A stretch of DNA of 51,402 nt from Lachnospiraceae bacterium (GTDB lineage: Bacteria > Bacillota > Clostridia > Lachnospirales > Lachnospiraceae). The stretch covers positions 1 through 51,402 of the forward strand of contig JAFUMF010000067.1 in assembly GCA_017482945.1 (NCBI GenBank), in the 5' to 3' direction. The notes below the pieces were generated by a model. The model was not told where the DNA came from and ran no database searches. It saw nothing but the letters and a program-made list of their open reading frames with translations. Shown piece after piece: positions 34,499 through 43,789 of this stretch. Position 1 is the stretch's first letter; each line of letters begins with the position of its first letter. The translations under genes and the position numbers were made by a program.

Positions 34499-35384
34499 GA
34501 GGGTGTGCCCCCTTTCGCTTTAAGGAATCACTGATAACGAGGATCAGAAGCAGGATCGCCGCGGTGATCAGCTTTAAATCAGTTGCCTTTACAATACGAA
34601 TAGAAATCACGAAAGCAACACATGCTTTATAAAGGATCGCACCGGCGATGACGGCGGTGGTGGTCCGGACCATGGAAAAACGCTTAAACAGCTGAGTTCC
34701 GAGAATTACGCTGGCGAGGCCGAAAACCATGGTGCCGGTGCCAATAGAAATATCGAAAAATGCCTGTTTCTGGGCGAGAATACCGCCGGCAAGAGCCGCA
34801 AAGCCATTGGCGATGGAGAGGCCGATGACCTTTACAAGTCCTTTGTCCATGGCAAGGGAGGTTACGAGGGTATCATTATCACCGGCGGCCTGGAGAAGAT
34901 AGCCGGAGCGGGTACCGAGATACCAGTCCAGAAGCAGCTTGCAGATGATGGTGATCGCTGCAAGAATGAGGACCAGGATGTATGGTTTTATAGGATCCGG
35001 AACCTGATTCCTGGTCCATTCATTATCGAAAATCGTATCTTGGGACAGGAATGGGAGATTTGCTCTCATTCCTGCGATACGAAGGTTTACAGAGTACAGG
35101 GCAGTCATGACAATGATGCCGGAAAACAGATCGCGGACCCGGCATTTCACATGGATGAGGCCGGTGATGCATCCTGCGATGGCACCTGCGAGGAAGGAAA
35201 GAGGGAGTGCCGCCGCAGGAGGAATCCCTTTCACGATCAGGCCGGCGGTCAGTGCCGCACCCAAAGGGAAGGTTCCGTCCACAGAGAGGTCCGGGAAATC
35301 CAGGATCTTATAAGTGATATAAACACCCAGAGCCATGATCGCGTAAATCAGTCCTTCCTCTAAAATACCCAACAGAATGGTCAT
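34485..35384 (-). CDS. trpY: ABC transporter permease, TrpY-like
   Basis: The 299-residue membrane protein has about nine hydrophobic segments and resembles the branched-chain-type (LivH/RbsC-like) permeases paired with PF04392-type binding proteins, with YITYKILDFPDLSVDGTFPL near the N-terminus and NGFAALAGGILAQKQAFFDI in the centre. ATG 35384 lies 2 bases after the stop of the binding-protein gene and uses GTGGAGG within it, so translation is coupled. With the T-box this points to tryptophan import. Confidence 0.88.
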   Translation of the reverse strand: MTILLGILEEGLIYAIMALGVYITYKILDFPDLSVDGTFPLGAALTAGLIVKGIPPAAALPLSFLAGAIAGCITGLIHVKCRVRDLFSGIIVMTALYSVNLRIAGMRANLPFLSQDTIFDNEWTRNQVPDPIKPYILVLILAAITIICKLLLDWYLGTRSGYLLQAAGDNDTLVTSLAMDKGLVKVIGLSIANGFAALAGGILAQKQAFFDISIGTGTMVFGLASVILGTQLFKRFSMVRTTTAVIAGAILYKACVAFVISIRIVKATDLKLITAAILLLILVISDSLKRKGAHPHVGA

Positions 35385-35386
35385 GA

Positions 35387-36418
35387 TCAATCCTCCACGA
35401 TTTCTTCAAAAATCTCTTTTGCGCTTTCTGTTAATTCATCCGGGAACTGGATGTTCAGGGATTCTGCAACTGCAGCATTTCCATAGAAAGCAGCATCTTC
35501 AATCACTTCAAAGTTGATTTCACTGGCCTTTGCCTCTCCTTTTAAAACTTTGGCTGCCATATGGCCGGTCTGCTTGCCAAGATCCACATAGTCAAGTCCC
35601 ATAGCTGCCAGACAACCGATCTTTACCTGCTCGATCTCGCTTCCAAATACCGGGATCTGTTTTTCGTTGGCTTTAGAGAGGATCAGCGGGAGGGAGGCAA
35701 CCACAGTATTGTCCGTCAGATTATTCAAACAATCGACCTGCTCTAAGAGACTGTCAGCTGCCAGCGGAATGTCAGCAGTGGCGGAAATTCCGGATTCGAT
35801 GATTTCGAAGCCATATTCGGAAGCTTTTTCTTTATATTCAGCCAGTGTGGAAGCAGAATTTACTTCGCTGGTGGTGTACATAATGCCGATGGTCTCGGCG
35901 TCCGGAAGAATCTGCCGGATCATCTGGAGCTGCTTTTCTACTGGAAGTTTATCGCTGGTTCCGGTAATTTCACCTACCGGAGTTCCGTCTGCATTGGCAA
36001 GTTCAGCGGCGATCGGGTCAGTCACGGCTGTGAAGATGACCGGAATGTCATTTTTTCGGCCGACACTATAAGCACTTTGGGCGATCGGAGTTGCGATGGC
36101 ACAGATCATGTCAACATTCTGCCCCACAAAATTTGTGGAGATCTGTGCTGCCAGACCAGAATCAGCCTGTGCATTTTCTGTGAGTACTGTGAGATTTTCT
36201 CCTTCGATGAAGCCTTCTTCTGCAAGACCTGCAAGAAATCCCTCGCGGCAGTTGTCTAAAGAACCGTGGACTGCGAACTGGCCGATACCGATGGTAAATG
36301 TACCGGCTGCGAGAGTGTCAGATTTGGTTTCGGAGATTGTGGATGCACATCCGGTCATGAGGACTGCGGAAAGTGCGGTCATTGCTGCGATTGTGATTGC
36401 GTTCATTTTCTTTGTCAT
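35387..36418 (-). CDS. trpX: ABC transporter substrate-binding lipoprotein, TrpX-like
   Basis: The 343-residue protein has a lipoprotein signal peptide with lipobox LMTGC (cysteine 24), so the mature protein is tethered to the outer membrane face. The rest is a two-lobe periplasmic-binding-protein fold of the PF04392 type, with FTIGIGQFAVHGSLDNCREGF at the start and AVTDPIAAELAN in the middle. This family includes the T-box-regulated tryptophan binding proteins TrpX. ATG 36418 follows CAGGAGGAAAACATT. It is the first gene after the T-box terminator. Confidence 0.9.
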   Translation of the reverse strand: MTKKMNAITIAAMTALSAVLMTGCASTISETKSDTLAAGTFTIGIGQFAVHGSLDNCREGFLAGLAEEGFIEGENLTVLTENAQADSGLAAQISTNFVGQNVDMICAIATPIAQSAYSVGRKNDIPVIFTAVTDPIAAELANADGTPVGEITGTSDKLPVEKQLQMIRQILPDAETIGIMYTTSEVNSASTLAEYKEKASEYGFEIIESGISATADIPLAADSLLEQVDCLNNLTDNTVVASLPLILSKANEKQIPVFGSEIEQVKIGCLAAMGLDYVDLGKQTGHMAAKVLKGEAKASEINFEVIEDAAFYGNAAVAESLNIQFPDELTESAKEIFEEIVED

Positions 36419-36492
36419 AATGTTTTCCTCCTGTTTGTGATGAAACGTGGTTGATGAGTGATGTCGGAGGAAGAGGACGGGGCGGTTTCGCG

Positions 36493-36768
36493 AAAAAAAA
36501 GTCCCAAGCATAATATATTATGCTTGAGACGAATAAACTATCCGCGGTGCCACTCAAATTGACCCAAAAGATCCTCTTTCTGTATACCAACATATACGCC
36601 GCTTGATAACGGATGCGGATGCCGTCGATCCATACTTGAAGTTCGTTCCGGATCGCCCTCGAAAGTCCATTCCATCTTCGACGTAATACTGCATTCCCAC
36701 CATCAGCAGTTCTCTGGAATCACGTACATGAAAATGTACTCCTCTTTCTCAATGGTTTACTTTATGAT
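36493..36768 (-). promoter_or_regulatory. T-box riboswitch with UGG (tryptophan) specifier
   Basis: Read on the minus strand, the leader has the full T-box plan. Stem I starts at GAGAAAG and closes at CTTTC. The loop-E element AGTA and the specifier context GAA-TGG-A are present (TGG at 36669-36667), with a 7-bp helix CATTTTC/GAAGATG above it and an AGAGAACTGC distal region. The T-box sequence TGGCACCGCGG is at 36552-36542. The terminator stem (36530-36501) ends in eight T. The antiterminator bulge reads UGGC, which would pair with a tRNA ending GCCA; bacterial tRNA-Trp carries G73, so it agrees with the specifier. Uncharged tRNA-Trp should switch on trpXYZ. Confidence 0.95.
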
Positions 36769-36774
36769 GGTCAC

Positions 36775-36803
36775 ATATTAATACTTTAAAGCGCGGTTGT
36801 CAA
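36775..36803 (-). promoter_or_regulatory. Promoter of the T-box/trpXYZ transcript
   Basis: On the minus strand a perfect TTGACA (36803-36798), a 17-base spacer and TAATAT (36780-36775), placing the start a few bases before stem I. Confidence 0.85.
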
Positions 36804-36860
36804 GTGTTTTTTTAAAGTTATTAAAAAAATATAACCTTTGTGAAACTTCTGCGAAGTCTA

Positions 36861-36922
36861 TTGACGTTACAGTTGTAACATGATAACATTCGTTACGTGG
36901 AACAAAAGTGACAGGGTGTCAC
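36861..36922 (+). promoter_or_regulatory. ftsH promoter region with two palindromes
   Basis: TTGACG (36861-36866), a 17-base spacer and TAACAT (36884-36889). GTTACA-GT-TGTAAC (36866-36879) fills the spacer, and GTGACA-GGG-TGTCAC (36908-36922) lies just after the start point. A GC hairpin GGCCGG-CGGGA-CCGGCC (36945-36961) follows in the leader. The two palindromes may be regulator sites. Confidence 0.55.
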
Positions 36923-36989
36923 ATTTTCTGCAGCAACTGATGTTGGCCGGCGGGACCGGCCGTCAAGATAGAGGCAAAGGAGAAACAAT

Positions 36990-38834
36990 ATGAGTGTAAC
37001 AGGCGGAGGCAAAATGCCCCAAAGAGATGATTCAAACAGGAACAGAGGTCTGACGATTTACGCAATAACGATCATAGTCATTACACTTCTTTTGAATGCG
37101 CTGGTATTCCCAATGATTGTGAAGCGCCAGGTGAAGGAAGTTGCGTACAATGAGTTTTTGGTTATGGTCGATGAAGGACGTGTATCCCGTGTCCAGAGAG
37201 ACGACGTTGAAATTGTGTTCATCGCAAAAGACGTAAACGGAAATGACCAGGTCTACTCCACAGGCGCGTGGGACGACCCGACCATCACGGAAAGATTGTA
37301 TTCTGCAGGAGTTACCTTCGGTGAAGTCGTGCCAGAAGAACAGTCGGTGTTCATGAATATCATCACCAACTGGATCCTGCCAATCGGTATTATGATGGCC
37401 ATGGGCCAGCTGATGGGGCGAATGATGTCGAAGAAAATGGGCGGAAATGCCATGACCTTTGGAAAATCCAACGCAAAGATCTACGCGGAGAAAGAGACCG
37501 GTAAGACATTTGCGGACGTGGCGGGCCAAGAGGAGGCGAAGGAAGCCTTAAAAGAAATCGTTGATTTCCTCCATGACCCGAAAAAATATGCAGAGATCGG
37601 TGCCTCACTTCCGAAGGGTGCACTTCTTGTGGGTCCGCCTGGTACCGGTAAAACTTTGCTGGCGAAAGCGGTTGCGGGAGAGGCACATGTTCCGTTCTTC
37701 TCCATTTCCGGATCTGAATTCGTGGAGATGTTCGTCGGCATGGGTGCGGCAAAGGTACGTGACCTGTTCAAGCAGGCAAATGAGAAGGCGCCGTGTATCG
37801 TATTCATCGATGAGATCGATACCATCGGTAAAAAGCGTGACGGCAGCGGACTCGGCGGAAATGATGAGCGTGAGCAGACCTTAAACCAGCTTCTCACTGA
37901 GATGGATGGTTTCGACGGACAGAAGGGTGTTGTGATCCTGGCGGCAACCAACCGTCCGGAATCTCTTGACCAGGCACTCTTACGACCGGGCCGTTTTGAC
38001 CGCCGCATCCCGGTGGAGCTTCCGGACCTGAAAGGCCGCGAGGCGATTCTGAGAGTCCATGGAAGAAATGTAAAAATGGATGATACGGTGGACTTCAACG
38101 CGGTTGCCAGATCCACATCCGGTGCCAGCGGCGCAGAGCTTGCCAATATTGTCAATGAGGCAGCCCTCCGCGCGGTGAGAATGGGAAGAAAAGTGGTCTG
38201 CCAGGCAGATCTTGAGGAAAGCGTGGAGACGGTCATTGCAGGTTACCAGAGAAAAGATGCAGTGATCAATGAAAAAGAGAGAAGAATCGTTGCGTACCAT
38301 GAAATCGGTCATGCGCTGGTGGCTGCAAAGCAGAACAACTCTGCACCGGTACACAAAATTACCATTGTTCCGCGAACCTCCGGTGCCCTTGGTTACACCA
38401 TGCAGGTGGAGGCAGGAGAGCGATTCCTGTTAAGCAAGGAAGAGGCTCTCAATAAGATCGCCACCTATACAGGTGGCCGTGCGGCAGAGGAGTTCATGTT
38501 CGGCTCCATCACCACAGGCGCGTCCAACGACATCGAGCAGGCGACAAGACTCGCAAGAGCCATGGTGACCAGATATGGTATGAGTGAGCAGTTCGGCATG
38601 GTTGCACTCGAGACGGTAAACAACCAGTATTTAGGCGGCGATACGTCCCTGGCATGTGCGCCGGAGACTGCGAAAGCGATTGATGATGAAGTGATCCGTA
38701 TCGTGAAGCAGCAGTATGAAAAAGCCATGGAAATTCTCAAAGAGAATGCGGCAAAGCTGAATGAATTGTCGGAGTATCTGCTTGAGAGAGAAACGATTAC
38801 AGGTGAGGAATTCATGGAGATTTTAAACCGATAA
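36990..38834 (+). CDS. ftsH: ATP-dependent zinc metalloprotease FtsH
   Basis: The 614-residue membrane protease degrades misfolded and short-lived proteins. Order: transmembrane segment at about 24-44, an outside domain, a second segment at about 113-133, the AAA domain with Walker A GPPGTGKT (215-222), Walker [12 protein letters not shown] and the second region of homology [20 protein letters not shown], then the peptidase domain with zinc motif HEIGH (437-441; most FtsH have HEAGH). A later acidic ligand lies in [12 protein letters not shown]. Length is normal. AAAGGAG precedes the ATG. It is not preceded by tilS-hpt as in many Firmicutes; it is divergent from the trp transporter. Confidence 0.97.
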   Translation: MSVTGGGKMPQRDDSNRNRGLTIYAITIIVITLLLNALVFPMIVKRQVKEVAYNEFLVMVDEGRVSRVQRDDVEIVFIAKDVNGNDQVYSTGAWDDPTITERLYSAGVTFGEVVPEEQSVFMNIITNWILPIGIMMAMGQLMGRMMSKKMGGNAMTFGKSNAKIYAEKETGKTFADVAGQEEAKEALKEIVDFLHDPKKYAEIGASLPKGALLVGPPGTGKTLLAKAVAGEAHVPFFSISGSEFVEMFVGMGAAKVRDLFKQANEKAPCIVFIDEIDTIGKKRDGSGLGGNDEREQTLNQLLTEMDGFDGQKGVVILAATNRPESLDQALLRPGRFDRRIPVELPDLKGREAILRVHGRNVKMDDTVDFNAVARSTSGASGAELANIVNEAALRAVRMGRKVVCQADLEESVETVIAGYQRKDAVINEKERRIVAYHEIGHALVAAKQNNSAPVHKITIVPRTSGALGYTMQVEAGERFLLSKEEALNKIATYTGGRAAEEFMFGSITTGASNDIEQATRLARAMVTRYGMSEQFGMVALETVNNQYLGGDTSLACAPETAKAIDDEVIRIVKQQYEKAMEILKENAAKLNELSEYLLERETITGEEFMEILNR

Positions 38835-38845
38835 CGGGCTGTTCA

Positions 38846-38874
38846 TTGACATTTCCTGCGTTTCCCGATATGAT
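38846..38874 (+). promoter_or_regulatory. Strong promoter of the zinc-ribbon membrane protein
   Basis: Perfect TTGACA (38846-38851), a 17-base spacer and TATGAT (38869-38874), followed by a small hairpin ACCGT...ACGGT before the ribosome site. Confidence 0.75.
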
Positions 38875-38929
38875 AAAATTGTACCGTGTGAAAGTACGGT
38901 GCGACTCTTTGAGGAAAGAGGGGATATGA

Positions 38930-40078
38930 ATGAAGACGAAAATTTGCCCGTGCTGTGATCAGCCCATTACTGGAATTTATTGCAAAGGCTGCAGAAAAAT
39001 CGTGCTGAATCCGGTGGAGCAGGATATTAAATACTTTTTGAATCGCAGGCATCCAGAATTTGAGACGGACTGTTCGTTCCATGGAAACACGGCCACCGAT
39101 GTAAGAACAGCTGACCATGTAATGACTCCATATGAGTCCGAGGCGAAGAAGGCCGAGATCAAAGCGCGGATGCAGGCGAGAAAGCAGGAGCAAAAGCCAA
39201 GGGCAAGTACAGCAAGAAAACCAGGCGCTGCGTCGGTGAAACCGATTCAGACGGTGCTCAACGGGGATGTGATCCGCACAAAGAAGAACGGAACCGTGGT
39301 CAACGTGGAAAAACGGAGACGCTCCGGTCTGATTGCCATGATTACAGCGTTTCTCGTGGTGTTTGTTTTGATTTTCACCTTTGTCATGATTTCGGTGGTG
39401 AATTCAATGAACCATCTGACCTATGATTTTGCAGTCGAAACTGTCGCTCCGGAACCGGATTATGCGATTGACTGGGCTGTGCCGGAGACGTTCGAAGTCT
39501 CCACGCCGGAGGAGCTGGAGGACTGGGAGCGCACAGACGAGGAAGTGAAGGCGGCGGGCGAGGCATGTACCGGCTATGGCCATTTCGATGTGACTTTTTA
39601 TGAGATCAGAGATGTCTTCGCCAACTTTATAGATGATGCAGGATTCAGAATTTTTGAAGAAAGCAGCTATAGCTATAACTCCCAGATGGATTACGCATCC
39701 TGGTATCAGACCGTCTATGATTTTACCATTGATACGAAAGAGGATTATATCGGAACGATTGAGATAGAAGTGGACACTGCCACGAACCAGATTCACGGGA
39801 TTTCCATTTACAACAGCGAGATGGGCCATTTTTATGAGCTTTTGGATACGATGACGAAGTTCATGTATGAAGCAGGGCTTGTTTCGGAAGAACTGCCGGA
39901 TGGAAAAGCATTCTACCAAGCAGCGATGGTCGACGAGGGAAGAGTCCAGATGGAAGACGGGTTCGTCATGATAAACGGCCTGGAAGTTACCTGTTATGTG
40001 CCGGAAGATCTGAATGATCCTGATTTCTTTAGCATGACCATTTATGCGCCGGGATATTATACAGAAGTGGAAGAGTAG
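38930..40078 (+). CDS. Zinc-ribbon, single-pass membrane protein of unknown function
   Basis: The 382-residue protein is not recognised. It starts with a zinc ribbon (C6-x2-C9, C18-x2-C21), continues with a basic, Lys/Ala/Gln-rich segment (about 70-132) and one strong transmembrane helix (about 133-157), and ends with an acidic domain of about 220 residues that would lie outside the cell. The outside part has no cysteines in pairs and no known catalytic motif. This architecture suggests a sensor or membrane-bound regulator, which is inference. GAGGGGATATGA precedes the ATG. It has its own strong promoter after ftsH and a strong terminator. Confidence 0.8.
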   Translation: MKTKICPCCDQPITGIYCKGCRKIVLNPVEQDIKYFLNRRHPEFETDCSFHGNTATDVRTADHVMTPYESEAKKAEIKARMQARKQEQKPRASTARKPGAASVKPIQTVLNGDVIRTKKNGTVVNVEKRRRSGLIAMITAFLVVFVLIFTFVMISVVNSMNHLTYDFAVETVAPEPDYAIDWAVPETFEVSTPEELEDWERTDEEVKAAGEACTGYGHFDVTFYEIRDVFANFIDDAGFRIFEESSYSYNSQMDYASWYQTVYDFTIDTKEDYIGTIEIEVDTATNQIHGISIYNSEMGHFYELLDTMTKFMYEAGLVSEELPDGKAFYQAAMVDEGRVQMEDGFVMINGLEVTCYVPEDLNDPDFFSMTIYAPGYYTEVEE

Positions 40079-40104
40079 GAGCTTTCGTTTTTTGAGACAA
40101 AATG

Positions 40105-40147
40105 ACAGCCCAGATACTGAACATAGGATCAGTATCTGGGCTGTTTT
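40105..40147. terminator. Bidirectional terminator between the zinc-ribbon gene and hydA
   Basis: ACAGCCCAGATACTGA pairs with TCAGTATCTGGGCTGT around 8 bases, with TTTT after it. In the other direction the arm is followed by CATTTTG, so it can also serve the hyd transcript. Confidence 0.9.
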
Positions 40148-40162
40148 CGTTATGAATCAAAA

Positions 40163-41872
40163 TTATTCTTCGCAGTGTGCATGGTAGTGAACATGTAACA
40201 GTTCGTGTGCACGATCCTTTAAGAGACCTGTCTCATAAAGCTGCTGTACAACCGGGTTCTCGTCAGAGCGTTTTACAAGGGCGCTCTTATCTGCAGTATA
40301 CAGACCAGCTGCACGATCTTCCTTGGATGCTAAGAAGCCTTCCGGCTGACCTGCACCGCCGACACAACCGGTCGGACAAGCCATGATCTCAACGAAGTCG
40401 AAGTGTTCTTCGCCGCTTTCGATGAGCTGGATCAGGGACTCTGCGTTTGCAAGGCCGCTGACAACTGCAACATGAACTTCTTTCTCACCGACCATAGCAG
40501 AGAAAGTCTTGATGCCTTCTAAGCCACGAACGCCGGAGTAACGGATTTCTGTCAGTGCAGAGTTGGAGCGCTCAGCAACACGGCGGAGAGCTGCCTCTGT
40601 AACACCGCCGCTGGCACCGAAGATAACGCCGGCACCGGAACGGATGGAGAACGGCTGATCCGGAGCAGACGGCTCGATTTCAGCAAAACGGATACCCATT
40701 TCGCGGATCATGTTAGCAAGCTCTTTTGTTGTAAGAACTGCATCGATATCCGGATTTCCGTTGCGAACGAATTCTTCTCTGGCTGCTTCCATCTTCTTTG
40801 CTGTACACGGCATGATCGCTACATTGAAGGTCTCAAGGCCGCATTCTTCATCGGACGGTTTGTAGTATTCCTTAAGAACAGCGCCGAACATCTGCATCGG
40901 AGATTTGCTTGTGGAGATGTACGGTAACAGTTCCGGATGTTTTGTTTCGCAGTATTTGATCCATGCCGGGCAGCAGGATGTGAATAACGGATATTTCCGC
41001 TCTTCGCCGCTTGCAAGGATTCCTGCTAATTCGTTTGTCTCCTCAATGATTGTCATATCGGCGCTGACAGATGTGTCAAATGCCAGATCGAAACCAAGCA
41101 TGTGGAGAGCTGTATAAATTTTGTAGATGCTGTTGTCACCCGGTTTCATGCCGAACTCTTCACCGAGAGCTACACGAACGGCCGGAGCGACCTGAGCGAT
41201 CACGCGTTTCTTCGGATTGAAGATCGCGTTCCATACTTTTCCTTCAGATTTCTTGATTGTGATCGCGCCTGTCGGACAGACTGCTGCACACTGACCGCAG
41301 TTTACACAGTCGGTCTCAGCCAGCTTCTTATTGAATGCCGGAGAAACCTGCATGTTGGAGCCGCGGTGCACGAAATCAATTACGCCAACACCCTGGGTCT
41401 CGTTACACATACGAACGCAGTCACCACAGAGGATACATTTGTTCATATCTCGAACGATTGCCGGTGAAGAATCGTCGATCTCGTATTCCGGACGATAGTT
41501 TTTGAAACGTACATTTGTCAGGCCGAAGCGTCTTGCCAGAGTCTGTAACTGACATTTCTGGTTCTTTTCACAGGTCGTACAATCTCTGCAGTGAGAAGCA
41601 AGTAACAGCTCCAGGATCATTTTTCTGTGGTGGTGGAGCTTCGGTGTATTGGTACGGATCACCATTTTATCCTTCGGCGGAGTAGAACAGGAAGCGATAA
41701 TGCTGCCTCTTTCATCCTCAACCACGCACATACGGCATGCACCGAAAATGGACAGGTCAGTATAATAACAGAAGGTCGGGATGTTGATTCCGACTTTACG
41801 GATTACCTGAAGGATATTTTTTTCGTCTGTGAACTCTGCGCGGAGTCCATCAATGATCATATATTTTGCCAT
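40163..41872 (-). CDS. hydA: FeFe-hydrogenase catalytic subunit HydA (bifurcating type)
   Basis: The 569-residue subunit makes or consumes hydrogen. Domains in order: plant-type 2Fe-2S (C35, C46, C49, C62), a His-ligated 4Fe-4S site (H94, C98, C101, C107), two ferredoxin-type 4Fe-4S clusters (C146-C156 and C189-C199), and the H-cluster domain with TSCCPAW (ligand C301, proton-relay C300), MPCTAKK (C356) and EIMACPTGCVGGAGQP (C499, C503). It lacks the extra C-terminal 2Fe-2S domain of the Thermotoga enzyme. With HydB and HydC it should couple NADH and reduced ferredoxin to hydrogen production. It starts 12 bases after hydB with TAGGAGGAG in the gap. Confidence 0.95.
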   Translation of the reverse strand: MAKYMIIDGLRAEFTDEKNILQVIRKVGINIPTFCYYTDLSIFGACRMCVVEDERGSIIASCSTPPKDKMVIRTNTPKLHHHRKMILELLLASHCRDCTTCEKNQKCQLQTLARRFGLTNVRFKNYRPEYEIDDSSPAIVRDMNKCILCGDCVRMCNETQGVGVIDFVHRGSNMQVSPAFNKKLAETDCVNCGQCAAVCPTGAITIKKSEGKVWNAIFNPKKRVIAQVAPAVRVALGEEFGMKPGDNSIYKIYTALHMLGFDLAFDTSVSADMTIIEETNELAGILASGEERKYPLFTSCCPAWIKYCETKHPELLPYISTSKSPMQMFGAVLKEYYKPSDEECGLETFNVAIMPCTAKKMEAAREEFVRNGNPDIDAVLTTKELANMIREMGIRFAEIEPSAPDQPFSIRSGAGVIFGASGGVTEAALRRVAERSNSALTEIRYSGVRGLEGIKTFSAMVGEKEVHVAVVSGLANAESLIQLIESGEEHFDFVEIMACPTGCVGGAGQPEGFLASKEDRAAGLYTADKSALVKRSDENPVVQQLYETGLLKDRAHELLHVHYHAHCEE

Positions 41873-41884
41873 TTCTTTCTCCTC

Positions 41885-43789
41885 CTACACTTCTTTCACA
41901 GCGCCGAACGGACAGCCTTCGATACAAGCACGGCACTTAATACATTTTTCCATATCGATATGGTGCGGCTGTTTAACAGTACCGGAGATTGCGCCTACCG
42001 GACACATTCTCGCACACTTTGTACAGCCCTTACATAACTCAGGATCGATCTGCATGGAAACAAGAGCCTTACACTGGTTAGCCGGACATTTCTTATCCAC
42101 AACGTGAGCAATATACTCATCGCGGAAATATTTTAATGTACTGCTTACCGGAGACGGAGCAGATTTACCGAGACCGCAGAGAGCAGTTTCGGAAATAGTA
42201 GAAGCCAGTTCCTCAAGAAGATCGATGTGCTCTAAGGTACCGCGGCCTTCTACGATATCAGTTAAGAGTTCCAGCATACGTTTTGTACCCTCACGGCACG
42301 GAACGCACTTACCGCAGGACTCGTTCTGTGTGAAGTTCATGAAGAATCTTGCAACTTCGACCATACAGCTCTTGTCGTTCATAACAACAAGACCGCCGGA
42401 ACCGATCATGGCTCCAACCTTCTTTAAGGAGTCAAAGTCTAACTTCATGTCTAAATGGTTTTCAGACGGGCTGATGCAAAGACATCCGCCGGACGGTCCG
42501 CCGATCTGAACAGCCTTAAACTCGCCGCCCTTAACACCGCCGCCGATATCAAAGATAACTTCACGGAGAGTGGTTCCCATCGGAACTTCAATAAGACCTG
42601 TGTTGTTAACGTTACCTGTTAACGCGAACGCCTTTGTTCCGTGGTTGTTGTCCGGACCGATGGTCTTGTACCATGCAGAACCTTTGTTGATGATCGGAGC
42701 AACGTTGCAGAATGTTTCTACGTTATTTAATACAGTCGGTTTGTTGAAAAGACCATGCTCTACAGTACGCGGCGGTTTTACACGCGGCATACCACGGTTG
42801 CCTTCGATGGAAGCTGTGAGGGCAGAACCTTCACCACATACGAATGCGCCGGCACCCTGGCTGATATGGATATCAAAATCAAAACCGGAACCTAAAATAT
42901 TTTCACCGAGGAGACCAAGCTCTTTTGCCTGCTTGATGGCAATGGTCAAACGCTCAACTGCTAACGGATACTCAGCACGAACATAGATGTAACCGGTGTG
43001 AGCCTTTGTTGCGATACCTGCGATCATCATACCTTCGATCACACGGTGCGGATCACCTTCCATCATGGAACGGTCCATGAATGCGCCCGGGTCACCCTCG
43101 TCACCGTTACAGACAACGTATTTTACAGGCTCTTTCTGGCGAAGTACCTGGGACCATTTTGTTCCCGCCGGGAATCCGCCGCCGCCACGGCCGCGAAGAC
43201 CAGCTTCGGAAATTTCTGCCACGATATCTTCGGAAGTCATATCAAATAAGCATTTTTCAACGGCACTGTAGCCGCCTACTGCTATGTATTCTTCAATAGA
43301 TTCAGCATTGATGTGGCCGCAGTGCTCTAAAGCCACACGAGTCTGCTGTTTGTAGAACGGGATCTCTTCCTGTTTCGGATAAGCAACGCCGTCCTTGTCA
43401 CGATAAACGAGACGATCAACAACTTCATCATTTAAGATACTCTTTTCAAGGATATCTTCACAGTCATCGATCTTCACTTTTGTATAGAGCCAGCCCATCG
43501 GCTCGATACGGAGAAGCGGACCCATTTCGCAGAAACCATGACATCCGCTCTTCTTAAGGCCAACACTCTCTTCGTGGTCATGATCGTGTACATCCAGCTT
43601 GATGGTACATTTGATTCCACGCTCGTCCATCATCTGTTTTAAACGATCATAAATCTTTAAGGAACCGCCGGCAACACATCCAGTACCGCCACAGATCAGG
43701 ATCTGTTTGCTCTGTGCATTCAGGGCTTTTGCATACTCTTCGCGTTTTACGCCAAGTTCTTCTCTGGAATTGATTCTTTCAAGCATCAT
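41885..43789 (-). CDS. hydB: Bifurcating hydrogenase subunit HydB (NuoF-like)
   Basis: The 634-residue flavoprotein has a thioredoxin-like 2Fe-2S N-terminal domain (CGGTGCVAGG at about 33-42 and SGCHGFCEMG near 83-92), a NuoF core with the FMN/NAD site GLRGRGGGGFPAGTKW and GAGAFVCGEGSAL, the 4Fe-4S ligands SCGKCVPCREG, and two C-terminal 4Fe-4S clusters (CKGCTKCARMCP and CIKCRACIEGCP). It oxidises or reduces NAD(H) and is the site of electron bifurcation in HydABC complexes. Its ATG overlaps the stop of hydC (ATGA), a sign of coupled translation. Confidence 0.95.
   Translation of the reverse strand: MMLERINSREELGVKREEYAKALNAQSKQILICGGTGCVAGGSLKIYDRLKQMMDERGIKCTIKLDVHDHDHEESVGLKKSGCHGFCEMGPLLRIEPMGWLYTKVKIDDCEDILEKSILNDEVVDRLVYRDKDGVAYPKQEEIPFYKQQTRVALEHCGHINAESIEEYIAVGGYSAVEKCLFDMTSEDIVAEISEAGLRGRGGGGFPAGTKWSQVLRQKEPVKYVVCNGDEGDPGAFMDRSMMEGDPHRVIEGMMIAGIATKAHTGYIYVRAEYPLAVERLTIAIKQAKELGLLGENILGSGFDFDIHISQGAGAFVCGEGSALTASIEGNRGMPRVKPPRTVEHGLFNKPTVLNNVETFCNVAPIINKGSAWYKTIGPDNNHGTKAFALTGNVNNTGLIEVPMGTTLREVIFDIGGGVKGGEFKAVQIGGPSGGCLCISPSENHLDMKLDFDSLKKVGAMIGSGGLVVMNDKSCMVEVARFFMNFTQNESCGKCVPCREGTKRMLELLTDIVEGRGTLEHIDLLEELASTISETALCGLGKSAPSPVSSTLKYFRDEYIAHVVDKKCPANQCKALVSMQIDPELCKGCTKCARMCPVGAISGTVKQPHHIDMEKCIKCRACIEGCPFGAVKEV

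Noticed and set aside
37481..38236. 251-codon open frame on the minus strand
   Set aside because: It is antisense to the ftsH ATPase domain and serine/arginine-rich in the way reverse frames usually are.
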